From NCBI RefSeq assembly GCF_030127125.1, contig NZ_CP126156.1, positions 682,001 through 746,000 on the forward strand: a stretch of DNA of 64,000 bases, in the 5' to 3' direction. Every line of letters begins with the position of its first letter. Within the stretch, counting starts at the first letter, position 1. Below, one piece after another: positions 17,462-26,034 of the stretch. The stretch comes from Halobaculum litoreum (GTDB lineage Archaea > Halobacteriota > Halobacteria > Halobacteriales > Haloferacaceae). Under the pieces are notes generated by a model. That model saw only the letters and a list, made by a program, of their open reading frames with translations. It ran no database searches and was not told where the DNA came from. The position numbers and the translations under genes are program-made.

Positions 17462-18079
17462 CTACGAGAGCTTGAACGCCCGGATGGTGTCCCGCTTGGT
17501 CGGCTCTTTCACGACCTGCACCCCGCCCAGCGGCGAGAACACCTCCTTCCAGTTGCGGTGGTACAGCGGGAACTCGTCGTTGACGTAGCTCACCTCCGCG
17601 CCGTCGCGGCCGCGTTCGGCGCCGTTCCCCTCGTTCTCCACGCTCACGAGCAGGTCGCCGGCGACGCGGACGACCTCCTCGAACACCCACGCGTCGTCCG
17701 GGTGGACGTGCTGGAGCGTCTCGACGGAGTAGACGGCGTCGAACGCGTCGTCGGCGAACTCGGGGAGCAGGTCCTCGATGGCGCCCGTGTGGAACTCGCC
17801 CGTCTCCGCGAGCTCGGGGAACGTCTCGGCCATCACGTCGAACGACTCGTCGTTGATGTCGACGCCGGCGAGCCGGTCGAAGCCGTTGCGCCGGAGGTGT
17901 TCGAGGTGGCGGCCGGAGCCACAGCCGAGTTCGAGCACCCGCGCGTCGGCGCCGACGTAGAACTCGATGGCCGACAGCAGGGCCTCGCTCGTGTCGTCCG
18001 GACCCTTGTGCGCGTAGTACCGCGGGGAGAACTCCCCCTCGCGCTCCGCCCAGTCGTCGCGGACCTCGTCGGGGTTCAT
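17462..18079 (-). CDS. Class I SAM-dependent methyltransferase
   Basis: This 205-residue Rossmann-fold methyltransferase has motif I VLELGCGSGRHLEHL, motif II with LAGVDIND (acidic SAM ribose ligand) and a post-motif region DAVYSVETLQHVHPDD. This resembles methyltransferases type 11/12 acting on small molecules. ATG 18079 gives a compact N-terminus; the long in-frame extension upstream runs antisense through the neighbouring regulator. The substrate cannot be predicted. Confidence 0.85.
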   Translation of the reverse strand: MNPDEVRDDWAEREGEFSPRYYAHKGPDDTSEALLSAIEFYVGADARVLELGCGSGRHLEHLRRNGFDRLAGVDINDESFDVMAETFPELAETGEFHTGAIEDLLPEFADDAFDAVYSVETLQHVHPDDAWVFEEVVRVAGDLLVSVENEGNGAERGRDGAEVSYVNDEFPLYHRNWKEVFSPLGGVQVVKEPTKRDTIRAFKLS

Positions 18080-18171
18080 ACCGAGTGACTGGAGCCGCGG
18101 CGGTTTACCTCCGCCGGAGTCGCGACGGCCGCCGCGCGCCCGCCCCGCCCGACGAACCGGGACCGGGCGTC

Positions 18172-18822
18172 TCACTCGAACAGCCGAGTGATCACCGTCG
18201 CCTCCGCGCGCTGGAGGTGTTCGCCGACCGTCGAGCGCGACCGTCCCAGCGCCGCCGCGACATCCGCGATCGTCGCGCCGCGCGGGGTGTCGTAGTAGCC
18301 GAGGTCGACGGCGGTCGCCAGCGCCTCCCGCTGGCGGTCGGTCAACGCGTCCCCCGCGTCGGGCCGGTCGATCCGCCCGCGCCCGACGCGCTCCACGTCG
18401 ACCCTGATGTCGCCCGGGACCGCCGCGACGGCCGCCTGCACGTCCGCCTCCGTCCCGACGAGCGTGACGGTGCTGCTGCCGTCGTCGTTCCACTCGACCG
18501 GCGGGACCGTCATCAGGCTCCCGCGGGTGAAGTGCTCCCACAGCGCCCGCGACTCGGCGGGGGCGCGCCCCTCGATCAGACAGTAACACGAGCGGTCGTC
18601 GATCGGCACGACCTCGTGGGCGGTGACTTCGGGGTCGTCCGCGAGCACCGTCGCGAGCGCCTCGTGGTCGCCCCGGACGTGCAGGAGGAAGCCCGCCGGG
18701 GGGTCGGCGACGTTCCAGTTGACCGTCCGGACCGACTCGACGTCCGGGGAGTCGGTGAGGTACTCGTACAGGGCGGGGGTGTCGAGCGACTGCGGGTGGA
18801 TGGTGATCCGTGCGCGTTTCAT
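18172..18822 (-). CDS. Bat-type helix-turn-helix transcription regulator (HTH-10 family)
   Basis: The 216-residue protein ends in the bacterio-opsin-activator type HTH: LTDRQREALATAVDLGYYDTP then GATIADVAAALGRSRSTVGEHLQRAE, positions ~155-210. The N-terminal ~150 residues form the family's sensor-like alpha/beta region without PAS or GAF signature. These regulators are abundant in haloarchaea and control diverse genes. It is convergent in order with the methyltransferase (both on the minus strand, 92 bases apart) and divergent from the small membrane protein gene. Confidence 0.88.
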   Translation of the reverse strand: MKRARITIHPQSLDTPALYEYLTDSPDVESVRTVNWNVADPPAGFLLHVRGDHEALATVLADDPEVTAHEVVPIDDRSCYCLIEGRAPAESRALWEHFTRGSLMTVPPVEWNDDGSSTVTLVGTEADVQAAVAAVPGDIRVDVERVGRGRIDRPDAGDALTDRQREALATAVDLGYYDTPRGATIADVAAALGRSRSTVGEHLQRAEATVITRLFE

Positions 18823-19021
18823 CGTCGGTGTGCGCGCCGTGGCACGCGAGACCCGTCGGCCGACCGGCACATGAATGCGCCGGAGGGATCCGGCACAAGC
18901 GACTCGCTCGGGCCGCGCCACCCCCCTCCGTGGTCCGACACGCGACGAGCGGGCGACTGGCGAACCGCCGGACGAGCACCGAACCGCGGCCGCGAGTCGC
19001 CGATCCGGCGAGGGTGGCGCC

Positions 19022-19216
19022 GTGAGCCGGGACCTGTGGGTCGTCGCGGCCGCGGTGGTGCTGTCCGTCGCCGCGGTCCCGGCCGCGCTGAGCGTCCTCC
19101 TCCCCGCGCTCGCTCGCGACGGCCTCGCCGCGCGTCCGGTCGGGGTCGGCGTCGTCGCCATGGCGCCCGGCTTCCTGATGGGCGCGGTCGGCCTGTGGCT
19201 GTGCGCCCGCGGGTGA
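19022..19216 (+). CDS. Small two-span membrane protein, GTG start
   Basis: This 64-residue hydrophobic protein has two likely membrane segments, LWVVAAAVVLSVAAVPAALSV and VGVVAMAPGFLMGAVGLWL, with a short charged loop between. GTG 19022 is chosen because the upstream in-frame sequence is Arg/Pro rich, non-membrane and looks antisense to a promoter. GAGGGTGG just upstream may be a ribosome binding site. Function is unknown; similar orphan membrane microproteins are common in haloarchaea. Confidence 0.6.
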   Translation: MSRDLWVVAAAVVLSVAAVPAALSVLLPALARDGLAARPVGVGVVAMAPGFLMGAVGLWLCARG

Positions 19217-19230
19217 GCGCGCGGCGCCCG

Positions 19231-19671
19231 TCACCGGAGCGCGACCGACAGCGCCACGCCGTCGCCGTCGACACGGCGGTACCGCGGGGTCTCGCCCGAG
19301 CGGTCCACGGCGAACACGTCGAGCGAGACGACCAGTCGCCCGACCGCCGGGAGCGTCGCCCGGACCACCGGCCCGGTCGCCGTCACGACGAGGTACGGCG
19401 GCGCCGCCACGGGCGCGGCGGGGAGCCGGACCCCGAGCGCGTCCGCGGCGGTCGCCAGGAGGGCCGGGAGCCGGTCGAGCGCGCCGGCGGCCGCCAGCGC
19501 CTCGCGCAGCGCCGGCACCACCGCGTCGCGGTCGGCCGTCGCGTCCCCGGCCCACCGGTCGGCGACCGCGTCGGCGCAGGCGTCGACGGCGTCGAACAGC
19601 GGCCCGTGTTCGGCCAGCAGGCGCTCGCGGACGGCGGTCGTGGGGTCGGGGCCGTCGCCGGCGTCGGTCAC
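19231..19671 (-). CDS. Conserved haloarchaeal protein of unknown function
   Basis: This protein has 146 residues from a GTG at 19671. The N-terminal half is helical (AVRERLLAEHGPLFDAVDACADAV). The C-terminal half is beta rich with LVVTATGPVVRATLPAVGRLVVSLDVFAV. No metal or catalytic motif is seen. Codon third positions are almost all G or C, supporting coding. It is convergent with the small membrane protein (14 bases between stops) and divergent from the BolA gene. The start could also be an internal codon; the upstream frame overlaps BolA and is rejected. Confidence 0.6.
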   Translation of the reverse strand: MTDAGDGPDPTTAVRERLLAEHGPLFDAVDACADAVADRWAGDATADRDAVVPALREALAAAGALDRLPALLATAADALGVRLPAAPVAAPPYLVVTATGPVVRATLPAVGRLVVSLDVFAVDRSGETPRYRRVDGDGVALSVALR

Positions 19672-19773
19672 GGTGGAGGGATCCGGCGGGGCGGTGGTAA
19701 GCCCGTCGGGGAGCGGCGCCGGGACGGCGTCGGCACCGACCGCTTTTTCCCCGGCGACCGCCGACCGTGGCCC

Positions 19774-20043
19774 ATGAGCATGACCGCCGCCGACGTCGAG
19801 GCCGCCATCGAGGCGGGCATCGAGGACTGCGAGGCGACCGTCACGACGCCGCGGGCGCCCGACCCGGACCACGAGGACGCCCACTTCGCCGCCGTCGTCG
19901 TCTCGCCCGCCTTCGAGGGGAAGTCGCTCGTCCAGCAACACCAACTCGTGTACGACGCCGTCGGCGACGCGATGACGAAGGAGGTCCACGCGCTGGAGAT
20001 CAAGACGTACACGCCCGAGGAGTACGCGGAACACGGCGAGTAG
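19774..20043 (+). CDS. bolA: BolA family protein
   Basis: This 89-residue protein has the BolA fold signature FEGKSLVQQHQLVYDAVGDAM followed by EVHALEIKTYTPEEY. BolA proteins pair with monothiol glutaredoxins in iron-sulfur/redox regulation or act as regulators. The DNA-contact/Fe-S loop contains C19 (EDCEATV). The first of two neighbouring ATGs is used; the second is two codons later. A CGCTTTTTCC element lies about 30 bases upstream. Confidence 0.88.
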   Translation: MSMTAADVEAAIEAGIEDCEATVTTPRAPDPDHEDAHFAAVVVSPAFEGKSLVQQHQLVYDAVGDAMTKEVHALEIKTYTPEEYAEHGE

Positions 20044-20109
20044 GCCGGGACTCACCCGAGACGGGCGCGTCCCGCGGGCAAGGCCGTCTCTCCGCGTCGC
20101 CCGCCGCGG

Positions 20110-20931
20110 CTACTCCTCCTCGACGCCGACGATCCGGACGTCGTCGCCGACCGCGAGGTGCGCGCCGACGCTCTCGGCCGGCACGACCGTGTTCGTCATC
20201 AGCCGGAAGTAGTGGTCGAAGCGGTCGCCGCCGCTCCACGCGGGCATCGTCGCCCGCCGCTTCTCGACGAACCGCGCGCGGAAGTCGGGGTACTCCGCGC
20301 CCGTGTCGGGGTCGCGGGCGGGGACGGCACAGCGCTGGCAGGGGTTGACGCCGAGCAGGTCGGCGTCGCCGACGCGGACGCGGACGCGCCGGCCGCGGTC
20401 GGCGACGAGCCGGTCCTCGAAGAACGCCTCGTCGCTCGCGACTTCGAGGTTCGGGCGGAGCCGCCGGCGCACCGAGTCGACGTCGAGGCCGTCGTACCAC
20501 GACGCCACCTCGCGGAGCGTCCCCGTCGCGAGCACGGTCGGCCCCGCGAGCTCCGTGTCGTCCGGGTAACCGCCCGGGCGGTCGTCCACCAACCGCACCT
20601 CGTAGCCGAGGAACGCGCCGACCCACGCCGCGAGCGCGTCCCCCTCGTCGTCGAGGCGGAAGGTGTCGGGGGCGGGCGCGTCGTCGTCGTGGGGCGCCGC
20701 GAGGGCGACGGTCCGAGCGTCGAGGTCGAACTCGGCGCGGACGCGGTGGATCCGCCGCTCGTTCTTCCCGTTCACGTAGTCGCCGTCGGCGTCGAGCAGG
20801 GCGAACTCCCGGTCGGGGGCGAGGCCGCCGCCGGGGGCGAGCGCCGCGGCGTCGACGCCGACGCCGTCGAGCGCCTTCACGGGGTACACGCGGACGCGGT
20901 CGAGCGTCGTCGTGTGGGCGTCGTCGGTCAC
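20110..20931 (-). CDS. MOSC domain protein (molybdenum-cofactor sulfurase C-terminal type)
   Basis: This protein has 273 residues. The N-terminal beta-barrel domain (VRVYPVKALDGVGVDAAAL, PDREFALLDADG) is followed by a MOSC domain (residues ~110-270) with the conserved cysteine in VNPCQRCAVPARD and the RPNLEV segment. MOSC enzymes such as mARC/YcbX bind a Mo-cofactor through that Cys and reduce N-hydroxylated compounds. The substrate here is unknown. It is followed by an unrelated proteasome gene on the same strand. Confidence 0.9.
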   Translation of the reverse strand: MTDDAHTTTLDRVRVYPVKALDGVGVDAAALAPGGGLAPDREFALLDADGDYVNGKNERRIHRVRAEFDLDARTVALAAPHDDDAPAPDTFRLDDEGDALAAWVGAFLGYEVRLVDDRPGGYPDDTELAGPTVLATGTLREVASWYDGLDVDSVRRRLRPNLEVASDEAFFEDRLVADRGRRVRVRVGDADLLGVNPCQRCAVPARDPDTGAEYPDFRARFVEKRRATMPAWSGGDRFDHYFRLMTNTVVPAESVGAHLAVGDDVRIVGVEEE

Positions 20932-21069
20932 GACTGCGAGGGCGGGCGCGGCGAAGGTAAACGGGTCGGTCGCACGCCCTCCCCGCGTGGCGGCCGCTCC
21001 GGCGAACCGGCGGCGGGCGGCAGAACGGGGTCGCGGACCGTCGTCGACCCGGGACGGGGGCGGCGGGCC

Positions 21070-21825
21070 CTACTCCTCCTCTTCGGTGGTCTCGTCGTCG
21101 TCCTCGTCGCGTTCGAGGTCGAGTTCGGCGACGAGGTCGGCGATCTCCTCGGCCGTGAAGGCGGTGTACCCCGCCTCCGACACCGTCGACAGCGACACGT
21201 CGTCGGCCGACAGCTCGTCGTTCGCCTCGAACAGCGCGCGCAGCGCCAGCCCGATGCCGTCGTCGAGGGTGAGTTCCTCGCTCCACTCCTCCTCGAGCAG
21301 CTCCTGGATCTGCTGGCGGGAGCCGCCGATGGCGGTCGCCTTCCACTCGTGGGGCGTGCCCGAGGGGTCGGCGCCGAACAGCCGCGGCGCGCCGTTCTCG
21401 TAGCCGCCGATGAGCAGCGCGGCGCCGTACGGCCGGGTGCCGCCGCGCTGGGTGTTCTCCTGGATGTGGTCGGTGATGTACTTCGTCAGCGTCTCGACGC
21501 CGACCGGCTCGCGGTAGCGCAGGCGGTTGCCCTGCGCCATCCGGCGGGCGTAGTCGATGAGCTGGCGCGCGTCGGCGACGTGGCCGGCGCTGGCGGTGCC
21601 GACGTGGTCGTCGAGCTTGTGGAGCTTCTCGATGGACTCCGACTCCATCAGGCTCGAGGACGCCTGCGCCTGCGCCGCGAGCACGACGCCGTCGGTCGTG
21701 CGCACGCCCACCGAGGGGGCGCCGCGCGAGACGGCCTCGCGCGCGTACTCCACCTGGTAGATGCGGCCGTCCGGCGAGAACAGCGAGGTCCCGCGGTCGT
21801 ACGCCTGCTGGTCGTTACCCCTCAT
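21070..21825 (-). CDS. psmA: Proteasome alpha subunit (PsmC/alpha2-like)
   Basis: This is an outer-ring subunit of the 20S proteasome, 251 residues. The alpha-subunit N-terminal gate segment AYDRGTSLFSPDGRIYQVEYA is intact. The start of the protein and the RGTSLFSPDGRIYQVEYAREAV context resemble the second haloarchaeal alpha (PsmC) more than PsmA. The usual ADKR sequence after VVLAA is replaced by QAQASSS. The acidic tail ends EEEE. GGTGGTGA upstream may be a ribosome binding site. A beta subunit is encoded 12 kb away at 34289-34987. Confidence 0.93.
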   Translation of the reverse strand: MRGNDQQAYDRGTSLFSPDGRIYQVEYAREAVSRGAPSVGVRTTDGVVLAAQAQASSSLMESESIEKLHKLDDHVGTASAGHVADARQLIDYARRMAQGNRLRYREPVGVETLTKYITDHIQENTQRGGTRPYGAALLIGGYENGAPRLFGADPSGTPHEWKATAIGGSRQQIQELLEEEWSEELTLDDGIGLALRALFEANDELSADDVSLSTVSEAGYTAFTAEEIADLVAELDLERDEDDDETTEEEE

Positions 21826-21902
21826 CGGTCACCACCGACGTGAATCGTCGTCGCGAGTACGGTCATCGGTCCACGGTATGGGACCACGTCGGAAAAAGCC
21901 TC

Positions 21903-21909
21903 CCTAAAC
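21903..21909 (-). promoter_or_regulatory. Possible TATA box upstream of the proteasome alpha gene
   Basis: GTTTAGG on the minus strand lies within the only AT-enriched patch of the 155-base gap between the proteasome gene and the DUF1508 gene. It is about 80 bases from the ATG, so a leader of roughly 50 bases is implied. Confidence 0.3.
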
Positions 21910-21980
21910 GGAGCTTTAGCTGCCCCGCCGAAACCGGGCGACACCGGCGCGTCCGTGCGGGCCCGGTCGCCGCCGGCCGG

Positions 21981-22169
21981 TCACTCGTCGTCGACGACCG
22001 GCGCGTCCGACGCGTTCGTCTTCACGCTCTCGATGCCCTCGTGGGCCTTCTGTTTGCTCGCGTACCCCTCGCCGGAGTCGGCGATGATGTTGCCGTTGTC
22101 GTGGACGAGGCGCCAGCGCCACTCGTCGGCGTGGTCGCGGTACACCTCGAAGGTAGCCTTGCTCGGCAT
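21981..22169 (-). CDS. DUF1508 (YegP-like) small protein
   Basis: This 62-residue protein contains the short YegP/DUF1508 module: FEVYRDHADEWRWRLVHDNGNIIADSGEGYASKQKAHEGIESVKTNA (shown here only to mark the one-copy repeat between residues 7 and 53). The family fold is a small beta-sheet/helix. It is abundant in bacteria and haloarchaea with no settled function. The ATG at 22169 is the only start. Confidence 0.85.
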   Translation of the reverse strand: MPSKATFEVYRDHADEWRWRLVHDNGNIIADSGEGYASKQKAHEGIESVKTNASDAPVVDDE

Positions 22170-22211
22170 GGACGGGCCGTCAGCCCCCGGCGGCTAAGGC
22201 GTGCCGGCCGA

Positions 22212-22622
22212 TCACTCGCGCCCGTCGCGTTCGGTCGGCGGGGCGTCGTCGGCCTCGGCGGCGTCCCACGACGCGAGCGGCTCACCCCCGAGGACGAAGT
22301 CCTCGCCGGGGTGCTCGGTGAACACCACGTACACCGTGTGCTCGGGGACGCCGAAGCGGTCGCCGAGCGCCGCGGTCAGCCGCCGCGCGAGTTCGTGGCG
22401 CTGCTCGACGGTCCGCCCCGCCCGGACGTCGGCGTTCACGACCGCGACCGGCTCGCCGTCGGCCGCCCGGCCGATCCGGGGGTCGGTCTCGGCGAGGATC
22501 ACGCCCACGTGGTCGGTGCCGGTGTCCATCACGTCGGCGTACGTCTCGGCGACCCGGGGGGCGAACGCGTCGCGGTCGGCGTCGTCGACGGGGACCGAGA
22601 GGTCGAATCGGAGGTGTGGCAC
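22212..22622 (-). CDS. Tautomerase-superfamily protein, GTG start
   Basis: The 136-residue protein begins (GTG)PHLRFDLSVPV. Choosing the GTG puts Pro immediately after the initiator, as needed for the Pro-1 catalytic residue of 4-oxalocrotonate tautomerase and macrophage-inhibitory-factor relatives. This also decides the start. Two beta-alpha-beta units are visible (VPHLRFDLSV... and PVAVVNADVRAGRTVEQR...). The physiological substrate is unknown. Confidence 0.75.
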   Translation of the reverse strand: MPHLRFDLSVPVDDADRDAFAPRVAETYADVMDTGTDHVGVILAETDPRIGRAADGEPVAVVNADVRAGRTVEQRHELARRLTAALGDRFGVPEHTVYVVFTEHPGEDFVLGGEPLASWDAAEADDAPPTERDGRE

Positions 22623-22654
22623 GCGTGCCCGCTCCACGCGCCGAGGGATAAGCG

Positions 22655-23643
22655 TCAGGTGGACCGCTCGGCGACGACCGCCCCGCTCGCGTCCCGCAGC
22701 GTCACCGTCTCGCCGTCGTTGTTGAGGGTGGGTCGGTCGCGCCCCCAGTACAGGTCCGTGTCGGTGTCCTCGCCGCTCCCGACGTGGACGGTGAGCGTCG
22801 CATCGGCCGCGAGCGTCGTCCCGTCGGGGAACCGGTACCCGAAGCCGGCCGCGTCGGTGAGCGTCCACCCCGAGAGGTCGACCGACGACTCCCCGCGGTT
22901 GCGGACCACCACGTACTCGTCGTTCAGGTTCTCCCCGTCGGGACCGTCGGCGTCGGCGTGGATCCGGGCGATCACGACGCCCTCGCCGTCGTCGGTGGCG
23001 CCGGCCGTCGTCGCGCTCCCGCCGACGGGCCCGGGCGTGCCGTCGCGACACGACCACACCCCCGACCCGCGGCCATCGCGCGCTCCTCGGCGGCATAGAA
23101 CCGGTCGCCGCGCTCGAACGCCGAGTCGTACACGCGGGCGAGGCCGCGGTCGACGAGCGCGTAGTTGACCGAGCCGCCGTCGTGGTGGACGTACACGAGC
23201 AGGCGGTCGTAGTAGCCCCGGCGGGGCTCGTTGGCGTCGAACGCGAGGACGACCTCCTCGCCGAGCAGGCGGTCGCGTGCGTAGGCGCTGGCGCGGTCGC
23301 CGGCCTCGGCGAGGCACGCCCGGCCGGCGTCGGTGTCGGGGACGCCCTCGAACTCGGCGGGCGTGTTCTCGGCGTACACCTCCGGCGTGTCGACGCCGAG
23401 CAGGCGGGCGGTGTCGGTCGTGCCGTTGTCGTACTCGAACCGGAGCGTGTCGCCGTCGACGACCTCGACCACGGTGACGCGGAGGCCGTCGGCGGGCGGG
23501 GCCACGGTCCGCGCCGTGCCGTCGCCCGCGGGCGGCGCGGTCGGCGTCGCGTCGCCGCCGGCTCCCGACCCCGCCGGGGTCGCGACGCAGCCGGCGCACA
23601 CGAGGAGGAGACAGCAGACGAGCGCGGGCCCGGCGCGGTGCAT
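22655..23643 (-). pseudogene. Thermonuclease (SNase) lipoprotein with lamin-tail domain, split by a one-base frameshift
   Basis: The N-terminal part (from ATG 23643) has a lipobox VCAGC and an SNase domain: VVDGDTLRFEY, ARLLGVDTPEV, GYYDRLLVYV. The C-terminal part, in another frame, is a lamin-tail domain (ARIHADADGPDGENLNDEYVV, SGWTLTDAAGFGYRFPDG, VHVGSGEDTDTDLYWG). The switch is at the C run 23059-23063 (five; six would keep one frame and read ...GVWSCRDGTPG). The repaired gene has 330 codons and the usual haloarchaeal SNase-LTD architecture. It encodes an extracellular, lipid-anchored nuclease. A sequencing error is more likely than true decay because both halves are well preserved. Confidence 0.8.
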
Positions 23644-23739
23644 ACCGCCGGCACACGCGCCGGGCGGAAAGCCGTTCGGGGGCCGACGCCGCGGCGGTGC
23701 GGTCGCCCCGGCGGGACGCCGCGCCCGTTCGCCGCGGGG

Positions 23740-24303
23740 TCAGCGCCGCCGGTCGTACGTCACGAAGTCGAACTCGTCGCGCGCCTCGCGCTCGGTCTCG
23801 ACCCACGCGTCGGCGTCGAACGCCGGGAACTCGGTGTCGCCGTCGTACGCCTCGTGGACCTCGGTGAGCACCAGCCGGTCGGCGACGGCGAGGAACTGCT
23901 CGTACACCGTCTCGCCGCCGATCACGTACACGGTGTCGACGCCGAGCGCCTCCGCCGTGCGCTCGGCGGCCGCCAGCGCGTCGGCCACGGAGTCGGCGAC
24001 GACCACATCGTCGGGGAGGTCCGGCGCGGACCGCGACAGCACGACGTTCGTCCGGTCGGGGAGCGGGCCGCCGAGGTCGGCCGCGATCGACTCGTACGTC
24101 CGTCGACCCATCACGACGGGGTGGCCCGTCGTCGTCTCCTTGAAGCGGCGCAGGTCCGCCGGGAAGTGCCACGGCATCCCGCCGTCGGCGCCGATGACGC
24201 CGTTGGCGGCGACGGCGGCCACGAGCGCGACCCGGAGCCCGGCGGCGTCCACGTCGGCGTCCGCCGCGGGGCGGTCGGCGGGGTCGGTGTCGTCCCCCGC
24301 CAT
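23740..24303 (-). CDS. folA: Dihydrofolate reductase
   Basis: This enzyme reduces dihydrofolate with NADPH, regenerating tetrahydrofolate used by the adjacent thymidylate synthase. The 187-residue protein has NGVIGADGGMPWHFPADLRRF, the NADPH-binding VVMGRRTYES and the VYVIGGETVYEQFL segment. A ~20-residue Asp/Ala-rich N-terminal extension is present. The ATG at 24303 overlaps the thyA stop codon by one base (TGATG), so translation is probably coupled. Confidence 0.95.
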   Translation of the reverse strand: MAGDDTDPADRPAADADVDAAGLRVALVAAVAANGVIGADGGMPWHFPADLRRFKETTTGHPVVMGRRTYESIAADLGGPLPDRTNVVLSRSAPDLPDDVVVADSVADALAAAERTAEALGVDTVYVIGGETVYEQFLAVADRLVLTEVHEAYDGDTEFPAFDADAWVETEREARDEFDFVTYDRRR

Positions 24304-25310
24304 CACTCGGCGACCGCGAACTCGATCCCCGGCGCGGGGTCGTACCCACGGAGTTCGATGTCGTCGTACGTCAACTCGTCGAGCGGCTTGTCGGCCACGC
24401 GGAGGTCGGGCCGCTCCCGCGGTTCGCGCCCGAGTTGGCGGAGCAGGCCCGGGACGTGGTCCTTGCGCTCGTCGCCGTCGGCCTCGGGGGGTGCCTCCGC
24501 CTCCACCCAGTCGGCGAGGCGTTCGTACTCCTCGCGGGAGTCGGCGTCGGCGAGCCCCTCGGCGAGCATGGCGCGCGTGTCGTCGGCGCCGTACCAGTCG
24601 CCGCGGTCGCCGGTGCCGCAGTAGACGTGGGCGTCGACGATGCTGTGAGCGAACGTGCCCGGCTCGAAGCCGGTGCGCTGGGCGACGGCGGTCAGCAGGA
24701 TCGAGTAGGCGGCGATGTTGAACGGGACGCCGAGCGCGAGGTCGCCCGAGCGCTGCGTGAGGTGGAGGTTCAGCCGGTCGCCCTGCACGTTGAACACGAA
24801 CGTGTAGTGGCACGGCGGGAGCGTCGAGACGGTGGCGTTGGCGGGGTGCCACGCGTTCACGACGATGCGCCGGGAGTTGGGGTGCTCGCGGAGCGTGTCG
24901 AGCACGTACGCCAACTGGTCGAACGTGCGCTCGTCGTCGTTCAGCCAGCGGTGGCCGTCGTCGGGCCACGTCTCCCCCTCGAGCCCCTCCTCGGGGACCG
25001 GGTACCGCCGCCAGAAACGCCCGTAGGCGGTGTCGAGGCGTCCCTCCTCGTCGGCCCACGCGTCCCAGATGCCCGTCTTCTCGCGGAGGTCGCGGACGTG
25101 CTCCTCGCCCGAGAGGTACCACAGCAGTTCGTGGATCAGCGACCGCCAGCGAAAGCCCGAGAGGTCCTTCGTCGTCAGGAGGGGGAACCCCTCCGCGAGG
25201 TCGGCCTCGTAGTGCGCCGAGAACGCCGACAGCGTGTCGACGCCGGTCCGGTTCGGCTTGTACGTGCCGTCCCGGATCACGTCCTCGACGGTCGAGAGGT
25301 ACTGCTTCAT
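24303..25310 (-). CDS. thyA: Thymidylate synthase (ThyA type)
   Basis: This enzyme methylates dUMP to dTMP with methylene-tetrahydrofolate, producing dihydrofolate for FolA. The 335-residue protein carries the catalytic Cys167 in LPPCHYTFVFNVQGD, RIVVNAWHP, the Arg loop YKPNRTGVDT and the LALGVPFNIAAYS/VDAHVY segments. Its last 100 residues contain a charged insertion (~246-290, AEAPPEADGDERKDHV) longer than in E. coli. ATG 25310 gives the standard MKQYL start. It forms a two-gene operon with folA. Confidence 0.96.
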   Translation of the reverse strand: MKQYLSTVEDVIRDGTYKPNRTGVDTLSAFSAHYEADLAEGFPLLTTKDLSGFRWRSLIHELLWYLSGEEHVRDLREKTGIWDAWADEEGRLDTAYGRFWRRYPVPEEGLEGETWPDDGHRWLNDDERTFDQLAYVLDTLREHPNSRRIVVNAWHPANATVSTLPPCHYTFVFNVQGDRLNLHLTQRSGDLALGVPFNIAAYSILLTAVAQRTGFEPGTFAHSIVDAHVYCGTGDRGDWYGADDTRAMLAEGLADADSREEYERLADWVEAEAPPEADGDERKDHVPGLLRQLGREPRERPDLRVADKPLDELTYDDIELRGYDPAPGIEFAVAE

Positions 25311-25391
25311 GGTGGCGTCGTTCGGCCGGGGGGGCAAAACCGTATGGGGAACCGGCCGCACGCGGGGGTCGGAGTGCCGTCGTGGTCCGGC

Positions 25392-25925
25392 CTACAGGTC
25401 GCAGTCGAAACACCAGAACGCCTCGCGGAGCCGCTCGTGCCGCTCCTCGTCGATCCCGTGGACGGCGGCGAGTTCCGCCATGTCGCAGTACGGTCGGTTG
25501 CGTTGGATGCGCGCGAACAACTCCCCGTCGAAGCCCGGGAGCGCCGTGACGCGTGCGGGCGGCACGACGTTGATCTCCGTCCACAGCTCCTCCCACGTCG
25601 GGTCGCCCGCGAACACGTCGTCGGCTCTGAGGGCTCGCTCGTGGGCCTCCTCGACGCCGTAGCCGGCGGCACGGAAGCGGATCTCGTTCAGTTCGTGGTG
25701 GAGGATGTACCGCTCGTACGGCCGGAGGTACTCGGTGAGCCACACCTCGTTCGCGGGGACGCCCTCGCGGCGGGCGGCGGGCGGCGCGATCCGCTCGCCC
25801 TCGTACTCGACGTTGTAGAAGGCGTTGTAGCGGGCCATGCGCTCGTGTGGCTTGTACACGACGTCCCAGCCGCGGGCCTCCATCTCCGCACGCGGGTCGA
25901 TCGCGTCGGGGTCGTACCCACCCAT
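25392..25925 (-). CDS. Conserved haloarchaeal protein with possible helix-hairpin-helix C-terminus
   Basis: I do not recognise the family of this 177-residue protein. The middle has a histidine/acid cluster YERYILHHELNEIRFRAAG. The C-terminal ~60 residues (VTALPGFDGELFARIQRNRPYCDMAEL...) resemble a helix-hairpin-helix with two cysteines in the ending FWCFDCDL. It is on the same strand as thyA-folA with 81 bases between, and divergent from the beta-lactamase-fold gene. The ATG at 25925 is immediately followed by GGYDPD. Confidence 0.65.
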   Translation of the reverse strand: MGGYDPDAIDPRAEMEARGWDVVYKPHERMARYNAFYNVEYEGERIAPPAARREGVPANEVWLTEYLRPYERYILHHELNEIRFRAAGYGVEEAHERALRADDVFAGDPTWEELWTEINVVPPARVTALPGFDGELFARIQRNRPYCDMAELAAVHGIDEERHERLREAFWCFDCDL

Positions 25926-26034
25926 ACGCGGTCGTTCGGGCCGGCGACTGCTATCGGTTTCGCCGCTGCGCGGGTACGACGCGGCGCCCGCCGCGACGGG
26001 AACCCCCAAGACCCGCCGCCACCAACGCCCGGCC

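Noticed and set aside
25392..25925. HHELNE motif taken as a zinc protease HExxH site
   Set aside because: The spacing is H-E-L-N-E, with no second His or downstream Glu in a metalloprotease arrangement.
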